Assembly: GCA_019117525.1 (NCBI GenBank)
Contig: DWZO01000067.1
Location: forward strand, 1-64,000
Reading direction: 5' to 3'
DNA: 64,000 bases
DNA from: Allocoprobacillus merdigallinarum
Lineage (GTDB): Bacteria; Bacillota_I; Bacilli_A; Erysipelotrichales; Coprobacillaceae
How positions within the stretch are numbered: position 1 is the stretch's first letter; every line of letters starts with the position of its first letter. Shown here piece after piece: positions 16,233 to 23,956 of the stretch. A model generated the notes under the pieces. It saw nothing but the letters and a program-made list of their open reading frames with translations, was not told the origin of the DNA and ran no database searches. A program made the position numbers and the translations under genes.

Positions 16233-18374
16233 ATGAATTTAATTATTGCAGAAAAACCCGAACTAGGTAGGGATATAGCAAGAGCATTGATTGGGAACGA
16301 TTACAAAGAAAAGGAATCAGTTATTCAAAATGATGAATGGGCAATTGTATGGGCATATGGTCATATACTTGAACTCGTTGAACCAAGTGAATTGGATGAA
16401 AAATATAACGAGTGGAAGATGGAAGATTTACCAATTTATTTTAATAATTGGAAAAAAAGACCATCCACAGAAGAATATAAGAAAAAAAGATGCAAACAGA
16501 TAGGAGATTTGCTCAAAAATGCAGACATGGTTGTGCATGCTGGTGATCCAGATGATGAAGGTCAGAATCTAGTCGATGAAATACTGGATTATTTTCAATA
16601 TGATGGCGAAGTCAAAAGAGTCTATTTAAACGATAATCTGCCTGAAAATATACAAAAGGAATTTAAAAATTTTGTTTCAAATCAGGAAGCCAGAAGAAAT
16701 GGTGATGTCGCATATGGAAGACAGATGGCAGATAAAGCCTTTGGAATCAATCATTCAAGGCTGGCAAATCTGAAGTTGAATACAAAAGGGCTTTCTATGG
16801 GTCGTGTACAGATTCCTACACTTGGACTAGTCGTAAACAGAGATCAGGCTATAGCTAATCATATAAAGCAAAAGTATTATGAACTTCAGATAATCCTTGA
16901 TGAAAAAGACTCAACAAATGCAAAAATTGCATTTGATTTTGTACCAGACAAAGATTTATGTGATGATGGTAATCATATATTAAATAAAGATGTGTTTGCA
17001 TCTGTCATCAATCATTTCAAGGAAAAAGACATGACTGCAATAACAGCTACCTCTGAAAAATCAGAGAGCGTTCCATTACCATTCAATCAGACCGAACTTG
17101 CAAGTGAAATGAATAAAAAATATGGTTATTCAGTCAAGAAGACTCTAGATATTACACAAAACTTAAGAGATAAATACCATGCAATAACCTATAATAGAAC
17201 GGATAGCCGATATCTAAAAGAAGAACATTATCAGATGGCACCCCAAACAGTTCATTGCGTTCTTTCGAACATTTCTGTAAGCTATTCTGATGATTTAAAT
17301 TTGAGTATACACTCCAGAGCATTTGACGATGCTGCATTGAAAGGTGAAGCACATCACGCAATCATACCGCAGGCAATAGAATTTGATACAAAAAAACTTA
17401 CTGAAGAAGAATTGAACGTCTACAAGGCAATCTGTGAAAGGTATCTGATGCAATTTCTGCCTGATTATAAAGCAAAAGTCTATAAGACAATTATAAACAT
17501 CGCAAATGGTCAACTTGTTTATAAGCAGAGTATTTGTGTTGATAAAGGTTGGAAGCAATTTTTCCAGACCGATTCTAATGAAGTGATTGATGAAAATATT
17601 GTTTTTGATAGTGGAGAACATCATATGATTTATAACTCTCATCAAATTCTTGAAAAAGAAACAAAACCATTAAAAAAATATACGCAAGGATCTCTTATTA
17701 AGGACATGAGTAGCATTGCTAAATATGTAAATGATCCAAAGGTCAAACAAGCTTTATTGGAAAAGGATAAAGAAAAAAAGGACGAAAAAGGAAGTATAGG
17801 GACTGTAGCAACCAGACCAGCTATCATCGAAACCTTATTACTACGTAAATATATTCAGGAAGAAGGAAAGCATATTGTTTCAACTGAACTAGGAAGGGAG
17901 TTTTACAACATTATTCCAGATGAATTGAAATCGGCTGATATCACAGCAAATTGGTGGATCATTCAAGAAAAAATACGTAATGGGGAAAGTGATATTAATG
18001 CAGTCATGAAAGATGTCATTGATCAATTTAATAGAGTCAAGGATACTGCTTATCAAGGTAAACAGTTGACTGTGGATCTAAATAAGAAAATCTCTTATGG
18101 AAAATGTCCAAAATGTGGTGGGGATATCTACAAGGGTAAAAATAACTGGTATTGCTCAAACTATAAGGATGGATGTGATTTTGCACTTTTCAAGAACTTT
18201 AAAAGATTTAATGATGTTATTACATTGACCGATGCATCTGTGAAGAAACTACTCCAAGGAAAAACAATAAAAGCTGTACTGACAAAAAAAGATGGTGGAA
18301 AGTATAAGGCAAACTTAAAGCTGAAAATAAATGGTCAATACTTGAACTTGGAAATAGATAGTTTTGCTAAATAA
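16233..18374 (+). CDS. topB: DNA topoisomerase III (TopB), element-encoded
   Basis: 713 residues. The frame opens at 16212 but AGGAGG at 16217-16222 indicates ATG 16233. This is a type IA topoisomerase that passes single DNA strands. The N-terminal Toprim domain begins NLIIAEKPELGRDIARAL and has the acidic motif HAGDPDDEGQ near 108. The active-site Tyr is in ITYNRTDSRYL near 319. GSIGTVATRPAIIE near 530 is the usual conserved segment. A C-terminal zinc ribbon (CPKC, later two more Cys) lies at about 625-650. Conjugative elements of this class usually carry a topB to resolve transfer intermediates. It ends with a strong terminator before the recombinase. Confidence 0.93.
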   Translation: MNLIIAEKPELGRDIARALIGNDYKEKESVIQNDEWAIVWAYGHILELVEPSELDEKYNEWKMEDLPIYFNNWKKRPSTEEYKKKRCKQIGDLLKNADMVVHAGDPDDEGQNLVDEILDYFQYDGEVKRVYLNDNLPENIQKEFKNFVSNQEARRNGDVAYGRQMADKAFGINHSRLANLKLNTKGLSMGRVQIPTLGLVVNRDQAIANHIKQKYYELQIILDEKDSTNAKIAFDFVPDKDLCDDGNHILNKDVFASVINHFKEKDMTAITATSEKSESVPLPFNQTELASEMNKKYGYSVKKTLDITQNLRDKYHAITYNRTDSRYLKEEHYQMAPQTVHCVLSNISVSYSDDLNLSIHSRAFDDAALKGEAHHAIIPQAIEFDTKKLTEEELNVYKAICERYLMQFLPDYKAKVYKTIINIANGQLVYKQSICVDKGWKQFFQTDSNEVIDENIVFDSGEHHMIYNSHQILEKETKPLKKYTQGSLIKDMSSIAKYVNDPKVKQALLEKDKEKKDEKGSIGTVATRPAIIETLLLRKYIQEEGKHIVSTELGREFYNIIPDELKSADITANWWIIQEKIRNGESDINAVMKDVIDQFNRVKDTAYQGKQLTVDLNKKISYGKCPKCGGDIYKGKNNWYCSNYKDGCDFALFKNFKRFNDVITLTDASVKKLLQGKTIKAVLTKKDGGKYKANLKLKINGQYLNLEIDSFAK

Positions 18375-18399
18375 AATACCTGAGAAACAAAAATATATC

Positions 18400-18446
18400 G
18401 GGGTGTCAAAATAGTACAAGTCTCCATTTTTGACACCCCTTCTATA
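18400..18446 (+). terminator. Terminator between topB and the serine recombinase
   Basis: 12-bp perfect arms GGGGTGTCAAAA (18400-18411) and TTTTGACACCCC (18428-18439), then a T-rich stretch. It separates recombinase expression from the transfer operon. Confidence 0.85.
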
Positions 18447-18481
18447 TTTTCGTTATAGAGAATATAGGAGGGCGGTTAAAA

Positions 18482-19858
18482 ATGACAACAAATAAAAAAA
18501 GAAAAGCATACGGATACATTCGAGTATCTACTGATGAGCAAAAAAAGAAAGGTTTCTCAGTTACAGAGCAGGAAGAAGACTTGCTCCATTATGCTCAAGC
18601 TGAAAACATTGAACTGATAAAAATCTTTGTGGATGATGGCTATTCAGCTGGTAATGTAAACAGACCAGGTTTTCAGGATATGCTGACTGAAGTTTGCAAT
18701 AATAAAAGTGAAGCAAAGATTATTATTACAAAGGACATGTCACGATTAATAAGAAATATTGTACTGAAAAAGTCGATAGGAAAACTTCTTGATAAGTATC
18801 ATATTCGTATGATTTATTTATTCAATAACATTGATGATACTACACCAGAAGGAGCTGCTGCTTCTGATATTGTGGGCATCATGGATGAAAGAGAGTTGAA
18901 AATGGTATCACCTCGTACAATTAAAGGATTAAGAGGGAGTGCTTTATTAGGAAATTATCCTTATGGAAGTAATCCGCCTAAAGGATATAAAAGAGTTCCT
19001 AATATCAAGGCTGGTAAGGGTAGTATTCTCAAGCTAGATGAAGATAGAAAAGATATGGTTATTCAAATATTTGAGACTATTGCAACCAACAGAATGTCTG
19101 GATCACAGATGGTTAAATATCTAAGAAAAAATAAAGTGTTTGGATTAAAATGGACTAGAAATGAATTAGATTCAATGATTGATAATCCAATATACTATGG
19201 AAGACTGGTTACAAATTATTTTGATTCAGAAGAAGAAATTGATATGAAATATAAGCAATACTGGTATAGTGAAGAATGTCATACAGAGCCACTTATTTCT
19301 AAGGAATTATGGCTAGCAGCTCAACAAGCATATCACCATTATAAAAAACAAACTGTTCATAAATATTTGTTTTCTAAGATGGTATATTGTACTGATACAA
19401 ATAGTTGGATGTCAAATGATTGTGCTTGGAAAAAAACAAAAAAAGGGAAAAAGCTATATAAATATTATACTGATAAGAGTTCTAACAAACGAATTAATGA
19501 AAATATAATTCTGGAAAGATTTGCACTGGAATATAGATTAAATAAACTTGACAAGATAAATAAAGAAATTAGAGAGAATTTAATCTTATTATTAAAAAAT
19601 AAACAGAAAAGAAGAATAATTCTAGAAAATGATTTTGATCAAGGTTATATTGATGAAGAAGATTATATTGAACAGATACGAGAAATAAATCTTTCTATCA
19701 GGGAAACAAAACAACGTATAGAAAATATGTCAATTGATCATAATGAAAATTTTCTTGAAATGAATTACGATAAACAAAAATCTATAGTGTTATCCAATAT
19801 AAGTAAAGTAAATGTAAGTTTTATAGATAACAAAATTGAATTTGAATACTTAAGTTAA
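18482..19858 (+). CDS. Large serine recombinase (element integrase)
   Basis: 458 residues, ATG after AGGAGGGCGG. The N-terminal resolvase domain has GYIRVSTDEQ with the catalytic Ser near position 16 and the ITKDMSRLIRN segment near 80. The central 'Recombinase' domain (about 160-260) includes NPIYYGRLV. A zinc-ribbon region follows but is poor in Cys (CTDTNSWMSNDC). A coiled-coil segment at about 350-420 is typical of large serine integrases. It should join attP and attB for insertion and, with a helper, excise the element. It is shorter than TndX-type enzymes (about 530 aa), and the weak zinc ribbon could mean altered regulation or loss of full function. It is the last gene of the element. 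Confidence 0.9.
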   Translation: MTTNKKRKAYGYIRVSTDEQKKKGFSVTEQEEDLLHYAQAENIELIKIFVDDGYSAGNVNRPGFQDMLTEVCNNKSEAKIIITKDMSRLIRNIVLKKSIGKLLDKYHIRMIYLFNNIDDTTPEGAAASDIVGIMDERELKMVSPRTIKGLRGSALLGNYPYGSNPPKGYKRVPNIKAGKGSILKLDEDRKDMVIQIFETIATNRMSGSQMVKYLRKNKVFGLKWTRNELDSMIDNPIYYGRLVTNYFDSEEEIDMKYKQYWYSEECHTEPLISKELWLAAQQAYHHYKKQTVHKYLFSKMVYCTDTNSWMSNDCAWKKTKKGKKLYKYYTDKSSNKRINENIILERFALEYRLNKLDKINKEIRENLILLLKNKQKRRIILENDFDQGYIDEEDYIEQIREINLSIRETKQRIENMSIDHNENFLEMNYDKQKSIVLSNISKVNVSFIDNKIEFEYLS

Positions 19859-19863
19859 GAAGA

Positions 19864-19897
19864 TTTTCTACACTTTCATATAAAAAGTTGTAGAAAA
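19864..19897. repeat. Inverted repeat directly after the recombinase, candidate attachment-site arm
   Basis: TTTTCTACA (19864-19872) and TGTAGAAAA (19889-19897) are perfect 9-bp arms with partial pairing inside (CTTT/AAAG). There is no T-run on the plus strand, so it is a poor terminator. Attachment sites of large serine recombinases usually adjoin the recombinase gene and are imperfect dyads. The att role is inference. Confidence 0.4.
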
Positions 19898-19905
19898 TTA
19901 TACAC

Positions 19906-19934
19906 TTGTTTTTTTCTTGGTTACATATTATAAT
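19906..19934 (+). promoter_or_regulatory. Promoter of candidate small RNA 1
   Basis: -35 TTGTTT (19906-19911), 17-nt spacer, -10 TATAAT (19929-19934). The predicted start is near 19941. Confidence 0.6.
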
Positions 19935-19940
19935 AACCTT

Positions 19941-20012
19941 GGCAAACTGATAAAGAGGGTTGTTTTAATAGGAGTCATTTATGATTCTTGTTAGGACAAC
20001 CTCTCTTTATTT
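19941..20012 (+). ncRNA. Candidate small structured RNA 1
   Basis: About 70 nt from a predicted start at 19941. A bulged stem pairs AAAGAGGGTTGT (19952-19963) with ACAACCTCTCTTT (19996-20008), followed by ATTTT. Inside is a small hairpin, GAGTCAT/ATGATTC. The loop also holds AGGAG and an ATG (19981) that would start a 28-codon frame, so a leader peptide is possible. The first ten bases, GGCAAACTGA, are perfectly complementary to 20151-20160 in the next unit. No known RNA family is recognised. It could instead be the recombinase terminator region. Confidence 0.45.
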
Positions 20013-20044
20013 TAGAATAAAATTTAATGTAAATAAAAACTTAA

Positions 20045-20073
20045 TTGAATTATATAAAAAAATGTGATATAAT
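20045..20073 (+). promoter_or_regulatory. Strong promoter of candidate small RNA 2
   Basis: -35 TTGAAT (20045-20050), 17-nt spacer, -10 TATAAT (20068-20073) with an extended -10 TG at 20065-20066. The predicted start is near 20080. Confidence 0.7.
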
Positions 20074-20079
20074 TCTTTT

Positions 20080-20221
20080 AGAAAAATTTGGAGCAAATAA
20101 TAATTGACGGTTACAATATGGTAACAATAATAGTCGGTTTGTAATGTTACTCAGTTTGCCAAAAAAACAATACTCGCTCCATTGAAATGATGACTTACGA
20201 TAAATTATCGTAAGTTTTTTT
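20080..20221 (+). ncRNA. Candidate structured small RNA or leader 2, unknown family
   Basis: A 140-nt unit bounded by a strong promoter and a clear terminator (ACTTACGATA, loop AAT, TATCGTAAGT, then T6; 20193-20221). A closing stem pairs TGGAGC (20089-20094) with GCTCCA (20176-20181). Inside are GAC/GTC (20106/20133) and the hairpin GTTAC-AATATG-GTAAC (20110-20125). Bases 20151-20162 (TCAGTTTGCCAA) are complementary to 19939-19950. It has no open frame with a ribosome site. It ends 176 nt before the arsR-type gene, which has its own promoter, so it is probably independent. A 6S-like or riboswitch identity was considered but not supported by motifs. Confidence 0.55.
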
Positions 20222-20324
20222 CGTTTAATAGAAATTTGATTTCTTTTGGGCAATAAGTGTATAAAGAAAATGGGACAGAATCCAATGATTTATATATATT
20301 TTGATATATTTTTATGAAAGAATA

Positions 20325-20376
20325 TTGACATAGCGAGTATGAGAGTATATATTTATATATGAAGAGATGTTCATAT
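20325..20376 (+). promoter_or_regulatory. Promoter and operator of the metal-efflux operon
   Basis: -35 TTGACA (20325-20330), 17-nt spacer, -10 TATATT (20348-20353). Directly downstream, ATATGAA (20357-20363) and TTCATAT (20370-20376) form a perfect dyad with a 6-nt centre, as in SmtB/CzrA operators. Repressor bound there would block the start site. Confidence 0.8.
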
Positions 20377-20397
20377 GTTTGATGAAGGAGTGATGAT

Positions 20398-20757
20398 ATG
20401 ACTATACAGATGGATGATCAAAATGATTTTTTAGCAGTTCATGAAGATGTTGTCAAAAGGGTTAAAGAAAAACAACCTGATGATGAATACTTATATGAAT
20501 TGGCTGATCTATTTAAGGTATTTGGAGATACAACACGTATTAAGATTTTATATGCTTTATTTGAAAGTGAATTATGTGTGGGAGATATCGCACAGATTTT
20601 GGGACTGAGTCAGTCTGCAGTCAGTCATCAGTTGAGAGTTCTCAAAGATAGTAAATTGATTAAATTCAGACGTGAAGGAAAGGTTATTTTTTACTCATTA
20701 GATGATGATCATGTTAGAACAATCATGTCTATGGGTATGGAACATGTAGAAGAATAA
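20398..20757 (+). CDS. ArsR/SmtB (CzrA-like) metal-sensing repressor
   Basis: 119 residues, winged-helix repressor. The HTH core is FGDTTRIKILYAL, then GDIAQILGLSQSAVSHQLRVLKDSKLI, then a wing with FRREGKVIFYSL. The last helix reads DDDHVRTIM followed by GMEHVEE. The Asp-x-His and downstream His/Glu match the alpha-5 zinc site of CzrA/SmtB, so zinc or cobalt release from DNA is expected. A single Cys in ELCVGD remains of the CadC-type alpha-3 site. RBS AAGGAG lies upstream. It is the first gene of an operon with an HMA protein and a P-type ATPase, and it should repress its own operator at 20357-20376. Confidence 0.9.
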   Translation: MTIQMDDQNDFLAVHEDVVKRVKEKQPDDEYLYELADLFKVFGDTTRIKILYALFESELCVGDIAQILGLSQSAVSHQLRVLKDSKLIKFRREGKVIFYSLDDDHVRTIMSMGMEHVEE

Positions 20758-20774
20758 GAAAGGGGAAAAAGAAG

Positions 20775-20993
20775 ATGAAAAAGACATATAAAGTTGATGT
20801 AGATTGTGCAAACTGTGCAGCTAAAATGGAAGAAGCTGTTAAAAAAACAGAAGGTGTGAAAGATGCAACTTTAAGTTTTATGACTTTAAAACTAAAAGTT
20901 GAATTTGAAGATGGAGTTAATATTGATGAAGTCATGCAAAAAGCTTATAAGAATTGTAAAGTCGTAGAAGATGACTGTGAAATTTATTTATAG
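20775..20993 (+). CDS. Heavy-metal-associated (HMA) domain protein
   Basis: 72 residues, a single HMA domain with metal site CANC at residues 13-16 (usual CxxC) in a beta-alpha-beta-beta-alpha-beta fold. RBS AAAGGGGAAAAAG. Its stop is followed by a small TCCCTT/AAGGGA hairpin (21001-21015). The P-type ATPase downstream has no N-terminal HMA domain, so this protein may be its detached metal-binding domain or chaperone. Acidic residues and Cys near the C terminus (VVEDDCEIYL) might help bind Zn or Cd. The metal cannot be fixed from sequence alone. Confidence 0.88.
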   Translation: MKKTYKVDVDCANCAAKMEEAVKKTEGVKDATLSFMTLKLKVEFEDGVNIDEVMQKAYKNCKVVEDDCEIYL

Positions 20994-21029
20994 AATAAAT
21001 TCCCTTGAAAAGGGATATTTATTTAGATG

Positions 21030-21053
21030 ATATATGAATGAGTGAACATATAT
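21030..21053 (+). promoter_or_regulatory. Second operator-like dyad, upstream of the P-type ATPase
   Basis: ATATATG (21030-21036) and CATATAT (21047-21053) form a dyad resembling the main operator at 20357-20376, including an ATATGAA half-site. It may be a second, weaker repressor site inside the operon. Confidence 0.45.
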
Positions 21054-21072
21054 TAAAATGAATGGGAGTGTT

Positions 21073-22947
21073 ATGATGAATAAAAAACAAAAGAAAGTTC
21101 TTTATAGAATTCTGTTATCTTTAGGATTCATGATTGGAATCATGATTTTAACTTCATATGTTTCTTTAAACTTATATATTGAAGTGATTCTTTATTTGAT
21201 TCCTTATTTCATTATTGGGTATGATATTTTAAGAAAAGCGATAAAAGGTATATTAAAAAGACAGGTTTTTGATGAAAACTTTTTGATGGCTGTTGCGACT
21301 GTAGGCGCTATGTGTTTAGGTGAATTCCGTGAAGGTGTCGCTGTCATGCTGTTTTATCAGATTGGGGAATTGTTCCAAAGTGTTGCAGTGGGAAAGAGTC
21401 GTCGCAATATTGCCGCATTAATGGATATTCGTCCCGATTATGCTAATATGATGATAGATGGTAAGCTTCAAAAAGTGGATCCAGATGATGTTGAAATAGG
21501 TAGTGAAATCATTGTCAATCCTGGAGAAAAAGTACCTATTGATGGGATTATTGTAGAAGGGAATACAACATTTAATACAAGTGCTTTGACAGGCGAAAGT
21601 GTACCAAGAGATGCACATTGTGGTGATGAAGTCATCAGTGGTTTTATTAATATGACTGGTGAAATTAAAGTGAAAACAACAAAGGAATTTGGTGAATCAA
21701 CAGTTTCTAAAATTCTTGATTTGGTAGAAAATTCAAGTATGAAAAAGTCACGTTCAGAAAACTTTATTACTAAGTTTGCCAAATACTATACACCAGCAGT
21801 TTGTTATAGTGCATTGGCATTAGCGATAATTCCACCTGTTGTTTTGATGTTGATGGGGAAAAATGCCTCATGGGGTGATTGGATTATTCGTGCGTTGACA
21901 TTCTTAGTTATCAGTTGTCCATGTGCTTTGGTTATTTCTATACCACTCAGTTTCTTTGGTGGCATTGGTTGTGCTTCAACAAAAGGAATTTTGGTAAAGG
22001 GTTCTAATTATCTCGAAGCTCTTGCCAGTGCCAAATATATTGTTTTTGACAAAACGGGAACACTGACAAAAGGGGTTTTTGAAGTAACGCATATTGATCC
22101 AACTGATAATTATGATCAACAACAGTTATTGTATTATGCGGCTCATGTGGAAATGGCTTCAAGTCATCCAATCAGTTTAAGTTTACAAAAGGCTTATGGA
22201 CAATCATTGGATAGAGATGCTGTGCATAATATTGAAGAAATTGCTGGACATGGTATTCGTGGAACTGTTCATGGACATGATGTTTATGCTGGTAATGAAA
22301 AACTGATGAATAAGATAGGTGTAGATATCATGGAAAAACATCCTGAAGGAACAGTTGTGTATATGGCCATAGATAATCAATATGCAGGATGTATTGTGAT
22401 TTCTGATGTGATTAAAGAAACCTCAAAAGCAGCGATTCAGTCTTTAAAATCACAAGGAATCAAAGAAACGATTATGTTAACGGGAGATACAAAACAGACT
22501 GCGACAAAGGTTGCTGAAGAGATTAGTATTGATCGTGTTTATAGTGAACTTTTACCAGCTGATAAGGTTGAAAAGGTTGAAGAAATCCTACAAAACAAAG
22601 GTGAAAAAGAAAAAGTGGCTTTTGTTGGTGATGGTATTAATGATGCGCCAGTTTTATCACGTGTCGATATTGGGATTGCGATGGGTGCTTTAGGTAGTGA
22701 TGCAGCGATTGAAGCAGCTGATATTGTGTTGATGGATGATGATCCGGCTAAGATTTCATTGGCTATGAAAATTTCATTAAAAACATTAAGAATTGTCAAA
22801 GAAAATATTGTGTTTGCTTTAGCTGTTAAATTTATCTGTTTAATTTTAGGTGCTTTTGGTATTGCTAATATGTGGCTCGCTATCTTTGCGGATGTTGGTG
22901 TGATGGTCATTGCTGTCATTAATGCGACGAGAGCTTTACGAATTTGA
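21073..22947 (+). CDS. Heavy-metal P1B-type ATPase (Zn/Cd/Pb exporter, CadA/ZntA-like)
   Basis: About 624 residues. GGGAG at 21064 supports the start at ATG 21073/21076 rather than 21058. Membrane exporter that uses ATP to pump metal out. It has the membrane CPC motif in SCPCALVISIP near 281, the phosphorylation site DKTGTLT near 326, the HP motif ASSHPIS, and GDGINDAP near 518. The last helix has ADVGVM, like the conserved Asp helix of Zn/Cd ATPases. It has no N-terminal HMA domain; that is encoded by the gene before. CPC with the CzrA-type repressor points to Zn/Cd rather than Cu. Confidence 0.93.
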   Translation: MMNKKQKKVLYRILLSLGFMIGIMILTSYVSLNLYIEVILYLIPYFIIGYDILRKAIKGILKRQVFDENFLMAVATVGAMCLGEFREGVAVMLFYQIGELFQSVAVGKSRRNIAALMDIRPDYANMMIDGKLQKVDPDDVEIGSEIIVNPGEKVPIDGIIVEGNTTFNTSALTGESVPRDAHCGDEVISGFINMTGEIKVKTTKEFGESTVSKILDLVENSSMKKSRSENFITKFAKYYTPAVCYSALALAIIPPVVLMLMGKNASWGDWIIRALTFLVISCPCALVISIPLSFFGGIGCASTKGILVKGSNYLEALASAKYIVFDKTGTLTKGVFEVTHIDPTDNYDQQQLLYYAAHVEMASSHPISLSLQKAYGQSLDRDAVHNIEEIAGHGIRGTVHGHDVYAGNEKLMNKIGVDIMEKHPEGTVVYMAIDNQYAGCIVISDVIKETSKAAIQSLKSQGIKETIMLTGDTKQTATKVAEEISIDRVYSELLPADKVEKVEEILQNKGEKEKVAFVGDGINDAPVLSRVDIGIAMGALGSDAAIEAADIVLMDDDPAKISLAMKISLKTLRIVKENIVFALAVKFICLILGAFGIANMWLAIFADVGVMVIAVINATRALRI

Positions 22948-22956
22948 TAAAAATGG

Positions 22957-22992
22957 AAGATAACAGAAAGTCCATCTGTTATCTTTTTTTTT
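22957..22992 (+). terminator. Terminator of the metal-efflux operon
   Basis: AAGATAACAGA (22957-22967) and TCTGTTATCTT (22975-22985), 7-nt loop, followed by a long T run. Confidence 0.92.
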
Positions 22993-23040
22993 AGATTTTG
23001 AAGTGATATAATAGTGTCTTGTGAAGAAAGGGTGTATGTG

Positions 23041-23901
23041 ATGAATTATAAATTCATAAGAAATATTATAGGAATTCTTATTGGAAATACGATATATGCT
23101 TTAGCTGTTTTATTATTTATTGTTCCTAATGGACTGATTACAGGTGGATCAACAGGATTATCCATTGGTACACAGCATTTATTAGGAATTCCAATGACTT
23201 TATTTTTATCTATTTTTAATATTTTGATGTTTTTACTTGGGTTACTGATTTTAGGTAAAACCTTTGCCTTAACAACATTAATTAGTACTTTTTATTATCC
23301 ATTGATTTTAAGTGTTTTTGAAAAAACAATAGGTTATACCCAAATGACAACTGATCCATTACTCGCTGCATTGCTTGGTGGAGTGATGATTGGTGTAGCG
23401 ATTGGATTTGTTATTAAATGTAATGCTTCCACAGGGGGAATGGATATTCCACCATTGATTATTAATAAAAAGACAGGAATACCTGTATCCGTTTCTATGT
23501 ATGCTTTTGATTTCTTGATTTTATTAATGCAGGTCTTTTATACCAATCGAGAAATGGTTCTTTATGGTATTGTTTTGGTGGCGACATATACCATTGTTTT
23601 AGACAAAGTTCTGGTCGTTGGAAAAGCACAGACAGAAGTGATGATTGTGTCTAAGGAATATGAACAAATTAATGATATGATTATTCATGAACTTGATCGT
23701 GGAACAACAATGTTAAAATCTATTTCAGGTTATATGAAAAATGAATATCCTGTGATTATGACAGTCATTTCTAACCGTGAATTACCGAAATTAAATTATC
23801 TGGTTTTAAATATTGATGAACATGCTTTTATGGTTGTCAGCAAGGTGAACGAGGTGAAAGGAAGAGGATTTACCTTTAAAAAAGAATATATTGAGTCATA
23901 A
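23041..23901 (+). CDS. YitT family membrane protein (DUF2179)
   Basis: 286 residues, ATG 23041 with AGAAAGGGTG upstream (upstream in-frame starts lie within the ribosome site). A TATAAT lies at 23007-23012. Five or six membrane segments fill residues about 10-180 (NTIYALAVLLFIVPNGLITGGSTGLSIG region, in pieces). A soluble C-terminal DUF2179 domain (about 200-286) starts TEVMIVSKEYEQIND. This two-part layout is characteristic of YitT proteins. Their function is unsettled. The next gene starts 55 nt later, with no terminator between, so the two may be cotranscribed. Confidence 0.88.
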   Translation: MNYKFIRNIIGILIGNTIYALAVLLFIVPNGLITGGSTGLSIGTQHLLGIPMTLFLSIFNILMFLLGLLILGKTFALTTLISTFYYPLILSVFEKTIGYTQMTTDPLLAALLGGVMIGVAIGFVIKCNASTGGMDIPPLIINKKTGIPVSVSMYAFDFLILLMQVFYTNREMVLYGIVLVATYTIVLDKVLVVGKAQTEVMIVSKEYEQINDMIIHELDRGTTMLKSISGYMKNEYPVIMTVISNRELPKLNYLVLNIDEHAFMVVSKVNEVKGRGFTFKKEYIES

Positions 23902-23956
23902 TAGTGAAAAAGAAAGACAGATAGGTTATAATAGAAAAGAATGTGGAGGTTATATT

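Larger units (their letters stand above)
1..19900 (+). mobile_element. Right-hand part of an integrative conjugative element (Tn1549/CTn4-like transfer module)
   Basis: About 19 collinear genes include a VirD4-type coupling ATPase, a pilin-like protein, a TrbL/VirB6-like protein, PrgI, VirB4, an NlpC/P60 hydrolase, a Toprim protein, an ArdC protein, topoisomerase III and a terminal large serine recombinase. That gene order is characteristic of Tn1549/CTn4-like conjugative elements of Firmicutes, which usually carry a tyrosine or serine recombinase at one end. Genes after about 20.4 kb are of chromosomal type, so the right edge probably lies just after the recombinase, near 19.86-20.0 kb. The left edge and the relaxase are outside the window. 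The end coordinate is an estimate, since no repeated attachment site can be paired from this window alone. Confidence 0.85.

Noticed and set aside
19981..20067. 28-codon gene starting at ATG 19981
   Set aside because: It has an AGGAG upstream, but it lies in the loop and stem of a hairpin, its end runs up to the next promoter, and the peptide shows no domain or signal. It is noted only as a possible leader peptide.
20080..20221. T-box or known metal riboswitch for the ArsR-type operon
   Set aside because: No TGGNACC and no NiCo or other consensus that I recognise; the arsR-type gene has its own promoter after this unit's terminator.
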